From: Anaerolineales bacterium UBA6055
GTDB taxonomy: Bacteria > Chloroflexota > Anaerolineae > Aggregatilineales > Phototrophicaceae
DNA length: 64,000 nucleotides
Direction of reading: 5' to 3'
Assembly: GCA_002428985.1 (NCBI GenBank)
Contig: DIYL01000061.1
Coordinates: forward strand, 176,778-240,777
Shown here piece by piece: positions 53,825 to 63,029 of the stretch. The position numbers and the translations under genes were made by a program. Below the pieces are notes generated by a model. It did no database searches, was not told the origin of the DNA, and saw only the letters and a program-made list of their open reading frames with translations. Positions within the stretch are counted from its first letter, which is position 1. Every line of letters begins with the position of its first letter.

Positions 53825-54442
53825 CTAAGCCGTTTCGTCCCGTTTGGCTTTTTCGACCTTTAACTCGAGACCATTTTGTTCAGTGACAATAATCTCGGTA
53901 TCTGCTGCTAAACGCGAGGTACTGCGGGCTGTCCACAATTCGCCTTTAACCTGTACTGTCCCTTTGTCCTCAATCGGTGCGACCACGCGTCCACGTGTGC
54001 CGACAAGAAATTCATCTTTTTGTGTGGAGGACAGTTGGCTTTGTTGTTTTAGGATGGCTTTCAGAATAGTGTTATGATATACCCATGCGAGCAACACGCC
54101 ACCAATAATCAATATCGGGGAGACCGCTGCATTGGCAAACAGGAAAAAACTCGCGCCTGCTTGTAAGAGTAATCCACCCTCAGCAATCCGTATCCAACCA
54201 GGCTTTAGCAACGGCAAAATGAAGAACACCGCCGCCCCAACAATCAGTAAAATCAGCGCAATCCAATTGGTAGACAAGAGGGTTAACAGATAGAGGGTTA
54301 GCAGGATAAGTCCCGCACCACCGATCTCTGCGATTCCTGTACCGGGGATGTATGTTCCCGTTGCGCTTAACCACAATCCTGCCATCAGTAAAATATAGAC
54401 AATATTTGGGCTGATGAGAGCAGGGTCTTGCAGAAATTCCAT
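53825..54442 (-). CDS. NfeD-like membrane protein
   Basis: The product is 205 aa. Four or so membrane helices span residues 13-135 (IVYILLMAGLWLSATGTYIP, FLFANAAVSPILIIGGVLLA), and the C-terminal OB-fold NfeD domain spans 140-205 (LVGTRGRVVAPIEDKGTVQV, RSTSRLAADTEIIVTEQNG). NfeD proteins partner with stomatins; the stomatin gene is 82 bases downstream on the same strand. AAGGG precedes the ATG. Confidence 0.92.
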   Translation of the reverse strand: MEFLQDPALISPNIVYILLMAGLWLSATGTYIPGTGIAEIGGAGLILLTLYLLTLLSTNWIALILLIVGAAVFFILPLLKPGWIRIAEGGLLLQAGASFFLFANAAVSPILIIGGVLLAWVYHNTILKAILKQQSQLSSTQKDEFLVGTRGRVVAPIEDKGTVQVKGELWTARSTSRLAADTEIIVTEQNGLELKVEKAKRDETA

Positions 54443-54509
54443 AGTCGCTACCCTTAATTCACTTTTTAACGATCCTACACCATTAGTATAAGAGATTGCT
54501 GAAAAGCTA

Positions 54510-54531
54510 TCCCCCCTAATAAATGGGGGTA
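54510..54531 (-). terminator. Hairpin after the alpha/alpha-barrel gene
   Basis: CCCCC and GGGGG pair around TAATAAAT just past the stop of the gene at 54567. It lies between that gene and the NfeD start and could separate the two units. The T run is short. Confidence 0.5.
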
Positions 54532-54566
54532 TGTAATTTAGGTTGTTAGAATGCCTGTTATAAGCG

Positions 54567-55592
54567 TTATGATGCTACAGCTTTTAATACACGTAAGGCG
54601 CGTAATGTCACCCATTTATTCGATTGTTTTACATCACCGAAACTGACCCATGTTTTATAGGTATTGTCCAACGCCCAGCATCCATCTTCATCTTGTTTGT
54701 TCTGAATGATCTCGATTGCATTGCTCAGGCGTGGGGCATGACCATAACCTAGCGCTACCAATGCTTCGACATTTTGTAGTAAATCTGTGACGTAAAACAC
54801 TGGGAATCCGAATTTCCACCATTTTCTGCTTGGTTTGTCCTCTTTGGGTGTCGGATAATCTGCAAGGGCAGGATCACGACTCAACAGAAATTCAACAGTT
54901 GCTTTGATGGCGCGTTGCATGAGTGGTGTTCGTCGCTCTACTGGTAATTTGCTAAAGGCGAGAGCAACTTTAATAGCTCCCCATGCACAGGCATTATGAT
55001 TGTTCCATCCACAACGAAAATGTGAACCGCTATTATGGTCAGTGGAATACTGTAAGCTCCCCTGTGTGTCTTGCCATGCTGGTGCAACGCCCTCTCCTGT
55101 GACACTCTGTGCCATCCAAACCAAGGCTTTGGTTAACCGTGGGTCTGTTACGCCGAGGTCAAGCATGGCTGCGCATAAGTTACCCTGAAGACAATCCACG
55201 TTCGTAGCGGATGTGCCCTCGGTGCCAAACTGCCCGTTTTCTGTAAGGGCATGATTCAGGAGATTCTCACAAGCTTGCTCTATACGTGGATCTAAGGTGA
55301 TTGATGCACCGAGTTGTGCTAACAGGATGATTGACCAAACTGTTGACTTATACTTTCCGCTGTAACCTGCACCAGCTTTCATCCAATAACCATCAGGCTT
55401 CATATGGTCTAAAATCGTTGCAATTGCACCAGTTGCATGCGCATCTTGATGGGCTTTAACTAAGTCTGATTCATCAAGTGGATAGTCGAGCAAATCTCTC
55501 AATGTAAGATAACGGACGCTAGGCGTATGATCATCAAGCAACCAGTCCAATACATGTGGTTTAACTGTTTCTTGCCATAACATCGTGTCCAC
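54567..55592 (-). CDS. Alpha/alpha-barrel (squalene cyclase-like) protein
   Basis: The product is 341 aa. Repeated helix pairs resemble the prenyltransferase/squalene-hopene cyclase repeat (CLQGNLCAAMLDLGVTDPRL, IIQNKQDEDGCWALDNTYKT with a typical QDxDGxW strand). The cyclase DxDD motif is not seen. It may be a non-catalytic or carbohydrate-active relative. Two starts (GTG at 55592, ATG at 55583) are near the same GAGGGG. Cytoplasmic. Confidence 0.75.
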   Translation of the reverse strand: MDTMLWQETVKPHVLDWLLDDHTPSVRYLTLRDLLDYPLDESDLVKAHQDAHATGAIATILDHMKPDGYWMKAGAGYSGKYKSTVWSIILLAQLGASITLDPRIEQACENLLNHALTENGQFGTEGTSATNVDCLQGNLCAAMLDLGVTDPRLTKALVWMAQSVTGEGVAPAWQDTQGSLQYSTDHNSGSHFRCGWNNHNACAWGAIKVALAFSKLPVERRTPLMQRAIKATVEFLLSRDPALADYPTPKEDKPSRKWWKFGFPVFYVTDLLQNVEALVALGYGHAPRLSNAIEIIQNKQDEDGCWALDNTYKTWVSFGDVKQSNKWVTLRALRVLKAVAS

Positions 55593-56024
55593 TCACCCCT
55601 CTCAGCTATAGTTGTATGAGGCTAGCAACTCACTTTTATCTAGAAAGCGGTCACCGAGTTACCCAAATTATACCGTCTTTTTGTAGGGGATTGTCAACTA
55701 CTGAGGCATGCCTGTCAAGTTAAGCAAAATGATCTATCAACAACACCATTACATGACTCCCTGCACCGCCTGCCGTTCAAAACGGGCAGGCTACTGGATG
55801 TTGAAAAACCCGCTAAAGAGGTTCACAAGAGTCTCTTAAGCAGACTTTTTTGATTTGAGTAGCCGGAAGGCTTTGAGCCTCCGGTGGCGTAGTGATGACA
55901 AATAGAACCGGCATTCTTAAGTTTACAGCTATGGGCGTTTGTCAGCTACTGAGGTCATCCGAATGAAAATGATGAACACATAAGACGTGAGGGATTTTAT
56001 TAGGATTGGTATATTGCCCGACTT
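55593..56024. other. Structured intergenic region flanked by direct repeats
   Basis: TGTCARCTACTGAGG occurs at 55692-55706 and 55940-55954 as a direct repeat (one difference). Between them are GCCTGCC/GGCAGGC (55768-55791), AGTCT/AGACT with a T run (near 55828-55850) and CCGG...CCGG (55863-55884). I see no gene. A small structured RNA or a decayed mobile element are both possible. Confidence 0.45.
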
Positions 56025-56591
56025 TTAATTGTTATTTGGGAGTATCTGGCTAAGTTGGTCGAGGGTGAGGGTCGTCATTTTGGACGCAGATGGTGAGAAA
56101 TTATGATCAATCCACCATAATACACTTGCACTCAGTGCACCAGCAATTTGATAAGCAACTAAATCATCAATATTAGTTTCAGTGGTATGAGACAGGGTAT
56201 TTTTGATAATGGGGATCATCTCTTGTACCAATTGATTCATCACCGCTGATAAAACAATCGTACCTTTGAGTTCGCGATAGAGTACACGGTCGCTTACTAT
56301 ACCGTCGAACAATAAACGTGTTAGCTTCTGTAAACTAACATAGTCCTGATTTGATTTTTCGAGATATTCTGCAACTTCATCACCAATGGATGCCAACAAT
56401 TGGATGAGTAGTTCATCGACAGTTTCATAATGTAAGTAAAATGTTGCTCGACTAATATCTGCCTGCTGAACAACATCAACTTTGGTAATTTTATTATAGG
56501 GCTTGTCTTGGATTAGTTCACGGAGTGCGGTCTGTAATTGTCGACGCGTGCGACGTACACGACGATCTGGTTTACGATTTGGTTTTGTCAT
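56025..56591 (-). CDS. TetR family transcriptional regulator
   Basis: The product is 188 aa. The basic start KPNRKPDRRVRRTRRQLQTA is followed by a helix-turn-helix (KVDVVQQADISRATFYLHYE). The C-terminal part is of the TetR_C_24/AcrR-like helical kind (IVLSAVMNQLVQEMIPIIKN). It stands alone, and its target is not evident. Confidence 0.9.
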   Translation of the reverse strand: MTKPNRKPDRRVRRTRRQLQTALRELIQDKPYNKITKVDVVQQADISRATFYLHYETVDELLIQLLASIGDEVAEYLEKSNQDYVSLQKLTRLLFDGIVSDRVLYRELKGTIVLSAVMNQLVQEMIPIIKNTLSHTTETNIDDLVAYQIAGALSASVLWWIDHNFSPSASKMTTLTLDQLSQILPNNN

Positions 56592-56807
56592 GAAAATCTA
56601 ATTACGATAACGTGTATATAATATTAATAAGTATAGCAGACAATATTAGACCAGACAATAACTGGATGTTATTAAACATGTGTTTAGTAACATCGATGTT
56701 ATATCTGCTCAGGATTTAGGAAAATATTTACAGCCTGGCTCTATAAATGAATAAGGGTACAGACAATGCTGTACCCTTGAGGCATTTGTGATAGTGTGAA
56801 GTAAAGT
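56592..56807. other. Intergenic region upstream of tetR, no gene seen
   Basis: AT-rich, with AATATTATTAAT-like stretches close to the TetR start that could be the promoter. A GGTACAG/CTGTACC pair near 56756 could serve as terminator for the SRPBCC gene. Nothing else was noted. Confidence 0.4.
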
Positions 56808-57248
56808 TTAGAAGTACGCGGGGACTGATTCAGTCTCGACCAGCGATTTAAGGTTGTGGAGACTCTTGTCGAGGGTCTCGCGAGTGATGCGTTCGACAAA
56901 TTTAGTCATGCCAAACACAGGTATTTCATAATCATAATCAATAGATAGGCGATAGCCCCCACGTTCTGGGGTGGTTGTCCAGCGTTGGGTACCAACCAGA
57001 TCACCTTCAAGCTTGAACGTAGCATATTCATTTTCAACAAATTCGGTCGCAATCATGCGATATTTCAGTTCAACCCCACCATATTGGAAGACAATGTTCG
57101 CAACACCGCCTGATACAGGGAATTCTTCAGTCGCTTCGATAGAAACGATGTGCTCAAACCAATTGGTGATGCGATCTGCATCTGTCAACACACCGTAAAT
57201 TTTTTCGATATCGGCACCAATAAAAATACACCGTCCTACTGTTGTCAT
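56808..57248 (-). CDS. SRPBCC (START-like) family protein
   Basis: The product is 146 aa. It is a polyketide cyclase/CoxG-like fold: it opens with RCIFIGADIEKIYGVLTDAD, has RITNWFEHIV and ends in a long helix with LDKSLHNLKSLVE. It probably binds a hydrophobic ligand. A strong AAGGAG precedes the ATG. No linked genes. Confidence 0.88.
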   Translation of the reverse strand: MTTVGRCIFIGADIEKIYGVLTDADRITNWFEHIVSIEATEEFPVSGGVANIVFQYGGVELKYRMIATEFVENEYATFKLEGDLVGTQRWTTTPERGGYRLSIDYDYEIPVFGMTKFVERITRETLDKSLHNLKSLVETESVPAYF

Positions 57249-57493
57249 GGTTTGCGCTCCTTAAGTCTATCTTTCGTGCATTTTTACATATTGTATGTGT
57301 CTCGCTGTGTTCCTAGCAGTGACATTCATCGCCAAAACCATGCAAAATGGCACATTTCCTATCAGATGTATGAGAGGGCTTGCACACTTTTCTCTACTAC
57401 AACACAAGTTCCCCCAATTATTGACTAAGATAGGAAATCAAAAAGAGATGCCATGAGCATCCCTTTGCATTATCATTTTTATGTGATGACAAC

Positions 57494-58687
57494 TTATTCG
57501 ATCAATCCCAGTTCACGAGCTTGATCCATTGTCATAGTGCCTTTGCGACTACCCGCATCAGCGTTCGCGATGTCTTCCATCGCATCCAAATCATCAAACA
57601 TGTTCATATCGAAGTCACCACCATCATCTGCACTACCAAAGAGATCATCCAGATCAAAGTCGGCATCATCAATGGCTTCGAGTTGTGGCACTTCAATTTC
57701 AGGTTCTGTTACTGCTTCATCGCCGAATGAGCCACGATCGAGGTCAATAACTTCTTCGACTTCTTCAGCAACTGGTGCTGCAGGCGCTTGACGTAGTTCA
57801 GATTTACGACGGACTTCTTCTTTTGGTTTCTCGATAATCCATGCAGCGGCACCAAGGCTCGCAATCAAATCTTCGGCAGCGCGACGGCCATAACGATTCA
57901 CACCACCAAATTGGCGTGCACCGCCTTCACCATCAAACGCAATCGCCATCACATGATGTAGCCCAACGGATAGGACGAACACATCATATTCTGCACCATC
58001 ATAAAATTGCAGTGCAGAGGCGTTCCCACCGACGATGTCTTTCATGTTAATGTTGGTTTGCATCGCAGGCAAAATTGCTTGTGTGAGTGCCGCACGATCA
58101 AGGTATCCAACTGCGCCTGCTTCTAATTCAACTTCACCCGTCCGCGATGATAAAATAATCGCCATCGCACCGAGGTCTGTTAATAAACTATCCACTGTAG
58201 ATTGTGCCAACGCTTGGTTAATAGGTGGAACGGGTCCCATATCAGCTAGTGAAAAGCCACCACCACCGCCACCGATATTTTCTTCGAGGGCTGCTTTAAC
58301 ATCTTTACCATCCAAGCCAGCTTCTAGCACATGGATGAATTTTGGCGGATCCATTGGACGCTGTAGATAGGCAAATGGTGAATTATCACGAAATTCTTGA
58401 TCCATTTCGGGGTCTGTTTCTTCAGCGACGATAATCACACCAGTATCGGGTGATTCTTGTTTGATTTTCGCACCGAGTTCCCAGCCTTTCATCGACCGAT
58501 CCCGGGTGGGTTCCCATGCGCTGATGACAAGATCATAGCCTCCACGTTTGACTTCCTCAATGGCTTCGTCACCACCGGGGGTATCAACTTGAATAACCAA
58601 ACGATCCATTAAATCAACCGCACCACGTACAATTTGAGGAATTGTCGCTGTTGGGTCTACTGTTAGAATTCTTGGCAGACTGCCCAT
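57494..58687 (-). CDS. Degenerate receiver plus roadblock/LC7 protein
   Basis: The product is 397 aa. Residues 5-125 have the receiver fold, but the phospho-acceptor position is Ala57 (LVISAWEP), where an Asp is expected, and the acidic pair has one Asp (11), so phosphorylation is unlikely. A glycine linker (GGGGGG) follows, then a roadblock/LC7-like domain at about 155-280 (TDLGAMAIILSSRTGEVELE) and an acidic tail. Roadblock domains work with small GTPases (MglB type). No GTPase is encoded nearby. A signalling scaffold is likely. Confidence 0.82.
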   Translation of the reverse strand: MGSLPRILTVDPTATIPQIVRGAVDLMDRLVIQVDTPGGDEAIEEVKRGGYDLVISAWEPTRDRSMKGWELGAKIKQESPDTGVIIVAEETDPEMDQEFRDNSPFAYLQRPMDPPKFIHVLEAGLDGKDVKAALEENIGGGGGGFSLADMGPVPPINQALAQSTVDSLLTDLGAMAIILSSRTGEVELEAGAVGYLDRAALTQAILPAMQTNINMKDIVGGNASALQFYDGAEYDVFVLSVGLHHVMAIAFDGEGGARQFGGVNRYGRRAAEDLIASLGAAAWIIEKPKEEVRRKSELRQAPAAPVAEEVEEVIDLDRGSFGDEAVTEPEIEVPQLEAIDDADFDLDDLFGSADDGGDFDMNMFDDLDAMEDIANADAGSRKGTMTMDQARELGLIE

Positions 58688-59018
58688 AATTTCTTAATCC
58701 AAGGGTATTGTTTGCGAATAGGGATACTTCCAACATTATACTGCAAAAAATAAGACACACTAACCCAAATCTATCGTTTTTCCATTAAGGTTTTAACTGT
58801 GCTTTATGTTTTATATCCTTATTCAGTATACTCAAAAGTTACCAATCATTGCATTGAGAAACTGAAACTTTTGCGAAGTTTTAACAGGACTATAGTCTTG
58901 GTAGTTAATGAAATGTTAGTATACGGTATGCAACACACTCTAGGCTATTGTGATGATTTTATTGGAGTTTGCTAAGATAGGGTGAAACAATACAAACATT
59001 TTGGATGGAGAGGATTCA
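58688..59018. promoter_or_regulatory. Divergent promoter region between the roadblock and agarase-like genes
   Basis: AT-rich, with a GACTATAGTC palindrome near 58890 and TATAC stretches on both sides. No riboswitch or repeat was recognised. It should drive both divergent genes. Confidence 0.4.
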
Positions 59019-60359
59019 ATGCAAAAGTTCGAGGTTGATCGTTTTGGCGGATGGACTGGCAAGCATTACGATGCAACGGGTTTTTTCCGTCTGGAAATGG
59101 ATGAACGATGGTGGTTGGTCACACCAGATGGCAATGCTTTCCTGAGTTTTGGCATTAATCATCTTCACGCTGATCTATGGCAACAAGATTATAACGATGC
59201 AGCATGGAAAGTTCAGCTCGGTATTGATGATCTTCATGGCGAGGCATTCGCACCTGCGCTCAAAGCATGGTTTCTCAAGACATGTCGTGACTATGGCATC
59301 AACACTGTGGGTGTTCATACCGACTTACCAATAGTGAATACACCACACCCATCAATGCCTTATATCCAACCGATTGAATTTGTCGATATCCCACATTACA
59401 AGAATGATGTGCCAGATACGGCATTTCTGGATGTATTTTCGGATACATTCATTACACACTGTGACCAGATGGCAAAAGAAATCGCATTGCCCGCCCGTAA
59501 CGATCCATTTTTGCTCGGTTATGCGCTGACGGATTGCCCACTATTTACCGAAGAAGACTGCCGTGAACGAACAGATACCATTGGTGGCGCTCGGCGTGAG
59601 TCACGGGTTGGATGGATACGGCGCCTCAGAAATTTAGATGCAAATGCATCGGGAAAACATGCATATGTTGATAAGATGAATGAAATTTATCGTGGGCAAA
59701 TCAATGATTTCAATACAACATATAGTACTCATTTCGATTCGTTTGATGGACTCCTAACAGCAGAGAATTGGCGACCACATACGGATCTTTCCAATAGTTA
59801 TGAAACACGTGACAATATTGAGTTCTTAAAGCAAGTCGTTGCCCAATATTATCGAATCACCCGAGACGCCATTCGGCGATATGATCCCAATCACCTATTC
59901 TTCGGTGATAAACTCAACGCCAATACCGATTCGCTCGACACAGTGCTACCGATAACCAGCCAATACACGGACATCGTGTTTTATCAAATGTACGGACGCT
60001 ACGAGGTGCAGAAACCGGGGTTAGACCGCTGGGCACAGATCACTGACAAGCCGTTTATCAATGGTGATTCATCATATACGATGATTACTGATACAATGCC
60101 ACGTCCCTATGGTCCTGTAGCTGATGACCTTGCACAACGAGCCAAATGGGCAGATACATTTTTCCGTAATGCCTTTTCACGTCCCCAGTTTGTTGGGTGG
60201 CATTATTGTGGTCTGATTGATGCCCCCAATTTGATACCCAGAAAACGAGGTCGTCAACATTCAGGTTTGCTTGATGGCTATGGTGTTCCTTACTCAGACT
60301 TAAAAACGACGTTGTCTGCGTGTGCTGGTGATATGTATACTATTGCGATGGGTGGATAG
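59019..60359 (+). CDS. Agarase-like glycoside hydrolase family protein
   Basis: The product is 446 aa from the ATG at 59019 (GGAGAGG upstream; a TTG at 59001 is an alternative). The start, GFFRLEMDERWWLVTPDGNA, is the family hallmark of GH50-like/agarase-type TIM barrels, and LFFGDKLNANTDSLD and the end GWHYCGLIDAPN fit. The acid/base position reads YALTDCPL and the nucleophile-side strand KPFINGDSSY, so the usual NE and GE glutamates look replaced by TD and GD. It has no signal peptide. The substrate is unknown, presumably a sugar polymer. Confidence 0.75.
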   Translation: MQKFEVDRFGGWTGKHYDATGFFRLEMDERWWLVTPDGNAFLSFGINHLHADLWQQDYNDAAWKVQLGIDDLHGEAFAPALKAWFLKTCRDYGINTVGVHTDLPIVNTPHPSMPYIQPIEFVDIPHYKNDVPDTAFLDVFSDTFITHCDQMAKEIALPARNDPFLLGYALTDCPLFTEEDCRERTDTIGGARRESRVGWIRRLRNLDANASGKHAYVDKMNEIYRGQINDFNTTYSTHFDSFDGLLTAENWRPHTDLSNSYETRDNIEFLKQVVAQYYRITRDAIRRYDPNHLFFGDKLNANTDSLDTVLPITSQYTDIVFYQMYGRYEVQKPGLDRWAQITDKPFINGDSSYTMITDTMPRPYGPVADDLAQRAKWADTFFRNAFSRPQFVGWHYCGLIDAPNLIPRKRGRQHSGLLDGYGVPYSDLKTTLSACAGDMYTIAMGG

Positions 60360-60485
60360 TACGAATTCTATTGCCTATATGCTGGATACATTGTTGAATT
60401 ACTGAGAAGATACAGTCTTAGTTCTCGACAAATTTAGGCTTTTTCGCTATGCTGTCCGGCGTTTACGTGAGCGTGAGAACCAACT

Positions 60486-62891
60486 ATGAAACATGTGCTA
60501 TACAATCGTATTTTACCTATATTAACGGCTGTGCCGATTGTCTTCGGATTAATGGGGTATATGCTGTCGCGGGTGACCGATATGACCATCGTGATGTGGG
60601 AAATTGTATTCTTTGTGAGTACTGTGCTGTGTATCGGCATCGTGCTAACCACAAAAATCAATTATGTGCCTATTCCATCAGATAGCAATAAACGCAATGT
60701 GTCATGGTGGTTTATGCTGGTGTTGATTGCGCTACCGATGCTTGTGATGTTGCCGGGATTATGGTCATTGTTTGTGGATACAGGTGTACAAGCTATCACC
60801 CATAGCGATTTTCACTCCAGTCTGATTAACCAGATTATTCATGGGACATTCCCGCCTGTTAACCCACAAATCCCAGATTTACCGATTGGTTATTATTGGC
60901 TGTATCATGCGCTGATGGCAGTTCCGACCCATCTCTTGTCGGTCGCGGCACCACTTGTTTCTGTCGCACTCATTTATTTTTCGCTGGTGATTGCGCTCTT
61001 TTACATCTGGCTGATCGTCGAAGAATTAGGGTTTGACCGCTGTCACTATCTCGTCATGAGTGCGATGGTCATGGTGATTCTATTCAATGGGAATCTGTTT
61101 GGTATATTCCATGCGTGGGATTTTGTTGTGACGGACGGCTGGCATTTTGTCAGTCGGCGGGCAATGGTGTTAGAGGGTGAACCCCGTCTATATGGCATAT
61201 GGTCGAAGTACATCAACTACAATAGTATGCCCCTAACCATGATGTATTTTGTGATGGGGATGTACGGTGTATTGCGGATGTTACGCGGACACATCACCAT
61301 TGGCAATATGACCTTGATCAGTTTTAGCATTATTGGCGGGACGATGTTCTTGTTTGTACCGGGATTCTTCCTTGGTGCGTCACTTGTTCCTGCTTTGGTG
61401 ATTGTGTATCTGGTATATCGCCTGCAAAATTTATCGAAGCGATCCCCCGCGCAATTTGTCAGTTCTGTTTTTGCTGACATTAAACAGGTGCTCGGTCAAT
61501 ACAAACCGCTAACATGGATCATTACGATTATCGCACTCGGTAGCCTCTATCTAAGCACCCTGCTGTTGGGCTTACACGTATTATCCTTATTCCCAAGTGC
61601 ATCAGATTTTTCGCTCACTTCACGTTTTAATTTAAACTCAATCACAGGTGTCAATTACCCACTGCTTCCATTTTTGTTGGTGGGTGTTTGGCTCGCTATA
61701 TGGAAAAATGACCGCCTCAGCCAACTCATGATTTTAGGCACACTGGCTGGCTTTGCGATGGCGTATGTATTTGTGTTGAGCGACGGTAACCAGTATAAAT
61801 TTGTGATGCAATCGTCACTATACGTCGGTGTGATTGTGTGTCGCGTTTTATATTATTGGATGTACGAGACAGAAACACGCTGGTTACAACGTTTAGGCTA
61901 TGTGTCCTTATTCATCATTGTCGCGCTTATCTGGGTGAATATTTCGATTATTCACGTCGGATTTGTGCGGATTGCATCGAATGACAGTCAACCGTATTCA
62001 TATGATGGGCGTTACGTAAACGGCAAAAACTCGGATTATCAAGAGATGTTCCACTGGATACGAGAGAATACCCCACCGGATACACTTGTGATCCAGCCAC
62101 TCGATATGGAAGCCTTCTACACCAGCTTATACTCTGAACGGCTACCATATTTAGGTGTGTTCCAGTTTGGCTTTTCAAGAGGGATTGCTGAGTATGGCGA
62201 ACGTGAACGGGCACTCGACTTATTTTATGACCCCCTCGCAACATTGAGCCAACGCATCGAAGCCGTTCGTAAATTCCGTGAATATGATGGTGAACGTTCA
62301 ACGATGATCTTAGCCATTCCAGCAGAAATTGACATTCCTGATGAGCATCTCGCAGGACTTGGTTTCACGTTTGCGCATGAAGTTAATAATGCATCGCTCT
62401 ATTGGTTCAGACAAAACGGACAATACCCGCCACTCGTTTATATCAATGAAAATCAGCCCTTGAATACAATTTTCACATTTGGCGAAGATCAAGCGATTGA
62501 GTTGCAAGCAATTGAAATAAGCATCGGAGATACCGTGGTTGCTTGTGATACAGCATGGGTTACAACATGGTGGACAGCTAACGAGACACCACCTACAGAT
62601 TATTTGATGAAACTCGTCATCATATCATCAGAAACAGGTGATATTGTCGATAGTGTGGATGTCGTACCCGGCGCGATTCCCATGATTTCGTGGGAAGCTG
62701 ATACACCGTATGCTGATAGTCAGTATCTCGAGATACCGTGTGATACACCTGCAGGGGACTATCAACTGCTGATTGGCATGTACGAGATTGACTATGATAC
62801 CTCTGAATTTGTCGCTGATTTACCTGTCTTTTACCAAGGTGGTGCAGTCGGTAACCTTGGATTTGTTAGAACCGTAACGGTCGAGTCTTAA
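60486..62891 (+). CDS. Polytopic GT-C-like membrane protein
   Basis: The product is 801 aa. Some 12-14 membrane helices fill residues 8-520. The first large outer loop has HSDFHSSLINQIIHGTFPPV and then DLPIGYYWLYHALM, the acidic-loop layout of GT-C glycosyltransferases and of the Chlor_Arch_YYY type proteins that are typical of Chloroflexota. A C-terminal soluble part of about 280 residues ends in two beta domains. It probably transfers a sugar from a lipid-linked donor at the outer face. The donor and acceptor are unknown. Confidence 0.8.
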   Translation: MKHVLYNRILPILTAVPIVFGLMGYMLSRVTDMTIVMWEIVFFVSTVLCIGIVLTTKINYVPIPSDSNKRNVSWWFMLVLIALPMLVMLPGLWSLFVDTGVQAITHSDFHSSLINQIIHGTFPPVNPQIPDLPIGYYWLYHALMAVPTHLLSVAAPLVSVALIYFSLVIALFYIWLIVEELGFDRCHYLVMSAMVMVILFNGNLFGIFHAWDFVVTDGWHFVSRRAMVLEGEPRLYGIWSKYINYNSMPLTMMYFVMGMYGVLRMLRGHITIGNMTLISFSIIGGTMFLFVPGFFLGASLVPALVIVYLVYRLQNLSKRSPAQFVSSVFADIKQVLGQYKPLTWIITIIALGSLYLSTLLLGLHVLSLFPSASDFSLTSRFNLNSITGVNYPLLPFLLVGVWLAIWKNDRLSQLMILGTLAGFAMAYVFVLSDGNQYKFVMQSSLYVGVIVCRVLYYWMYETETRWLQRLGYVSLFIIVALIWVNISIIHVGFVRIASNDSQPYSYDGRYVNGKNSDYQEMFHWIRENTPPDTLVIQPLDMEAFYTSLYSERLPYLGVFQFGFSRGIAEYGERERALDLFYDPLATLSQRIEAVRKFREYDGERSTMILAIPAEIDIPDEHLAGLGFTFAHEVNNASLYWFRQNGQYPPLVYINENQPLNTIFTFGEDQAIELQAIEISIGDTVVACDTAWVTTWWTANETPPTDYLMKLVIISSETGDIVDSVDVVPGAIPMISWEADTPYADSQYLEIPCDTPAGDYQLLIGMYEIDYDTSEFVADLPVFYQGGAVGNLGFVRTVTVES

Positions 62892-63029
62892 CGGGAATTA
62901 TTTGTCCTGATGTGTCAAAGACTTTTTGTTTGTAACCAATCTTAAACATACTTTATAAGTTTTTGACACTCCTACGCCATTATCCCACCTATAATGAATG
63001 TATGAATAGACGATTGGATCGTGATAGAT

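Noticed and set aside
55760..55800. tRNA T-loop-like GTTCAAAAC
   Set aside because: The flanking stem has mismatches and no acceptor or anticodon stem can be formed.
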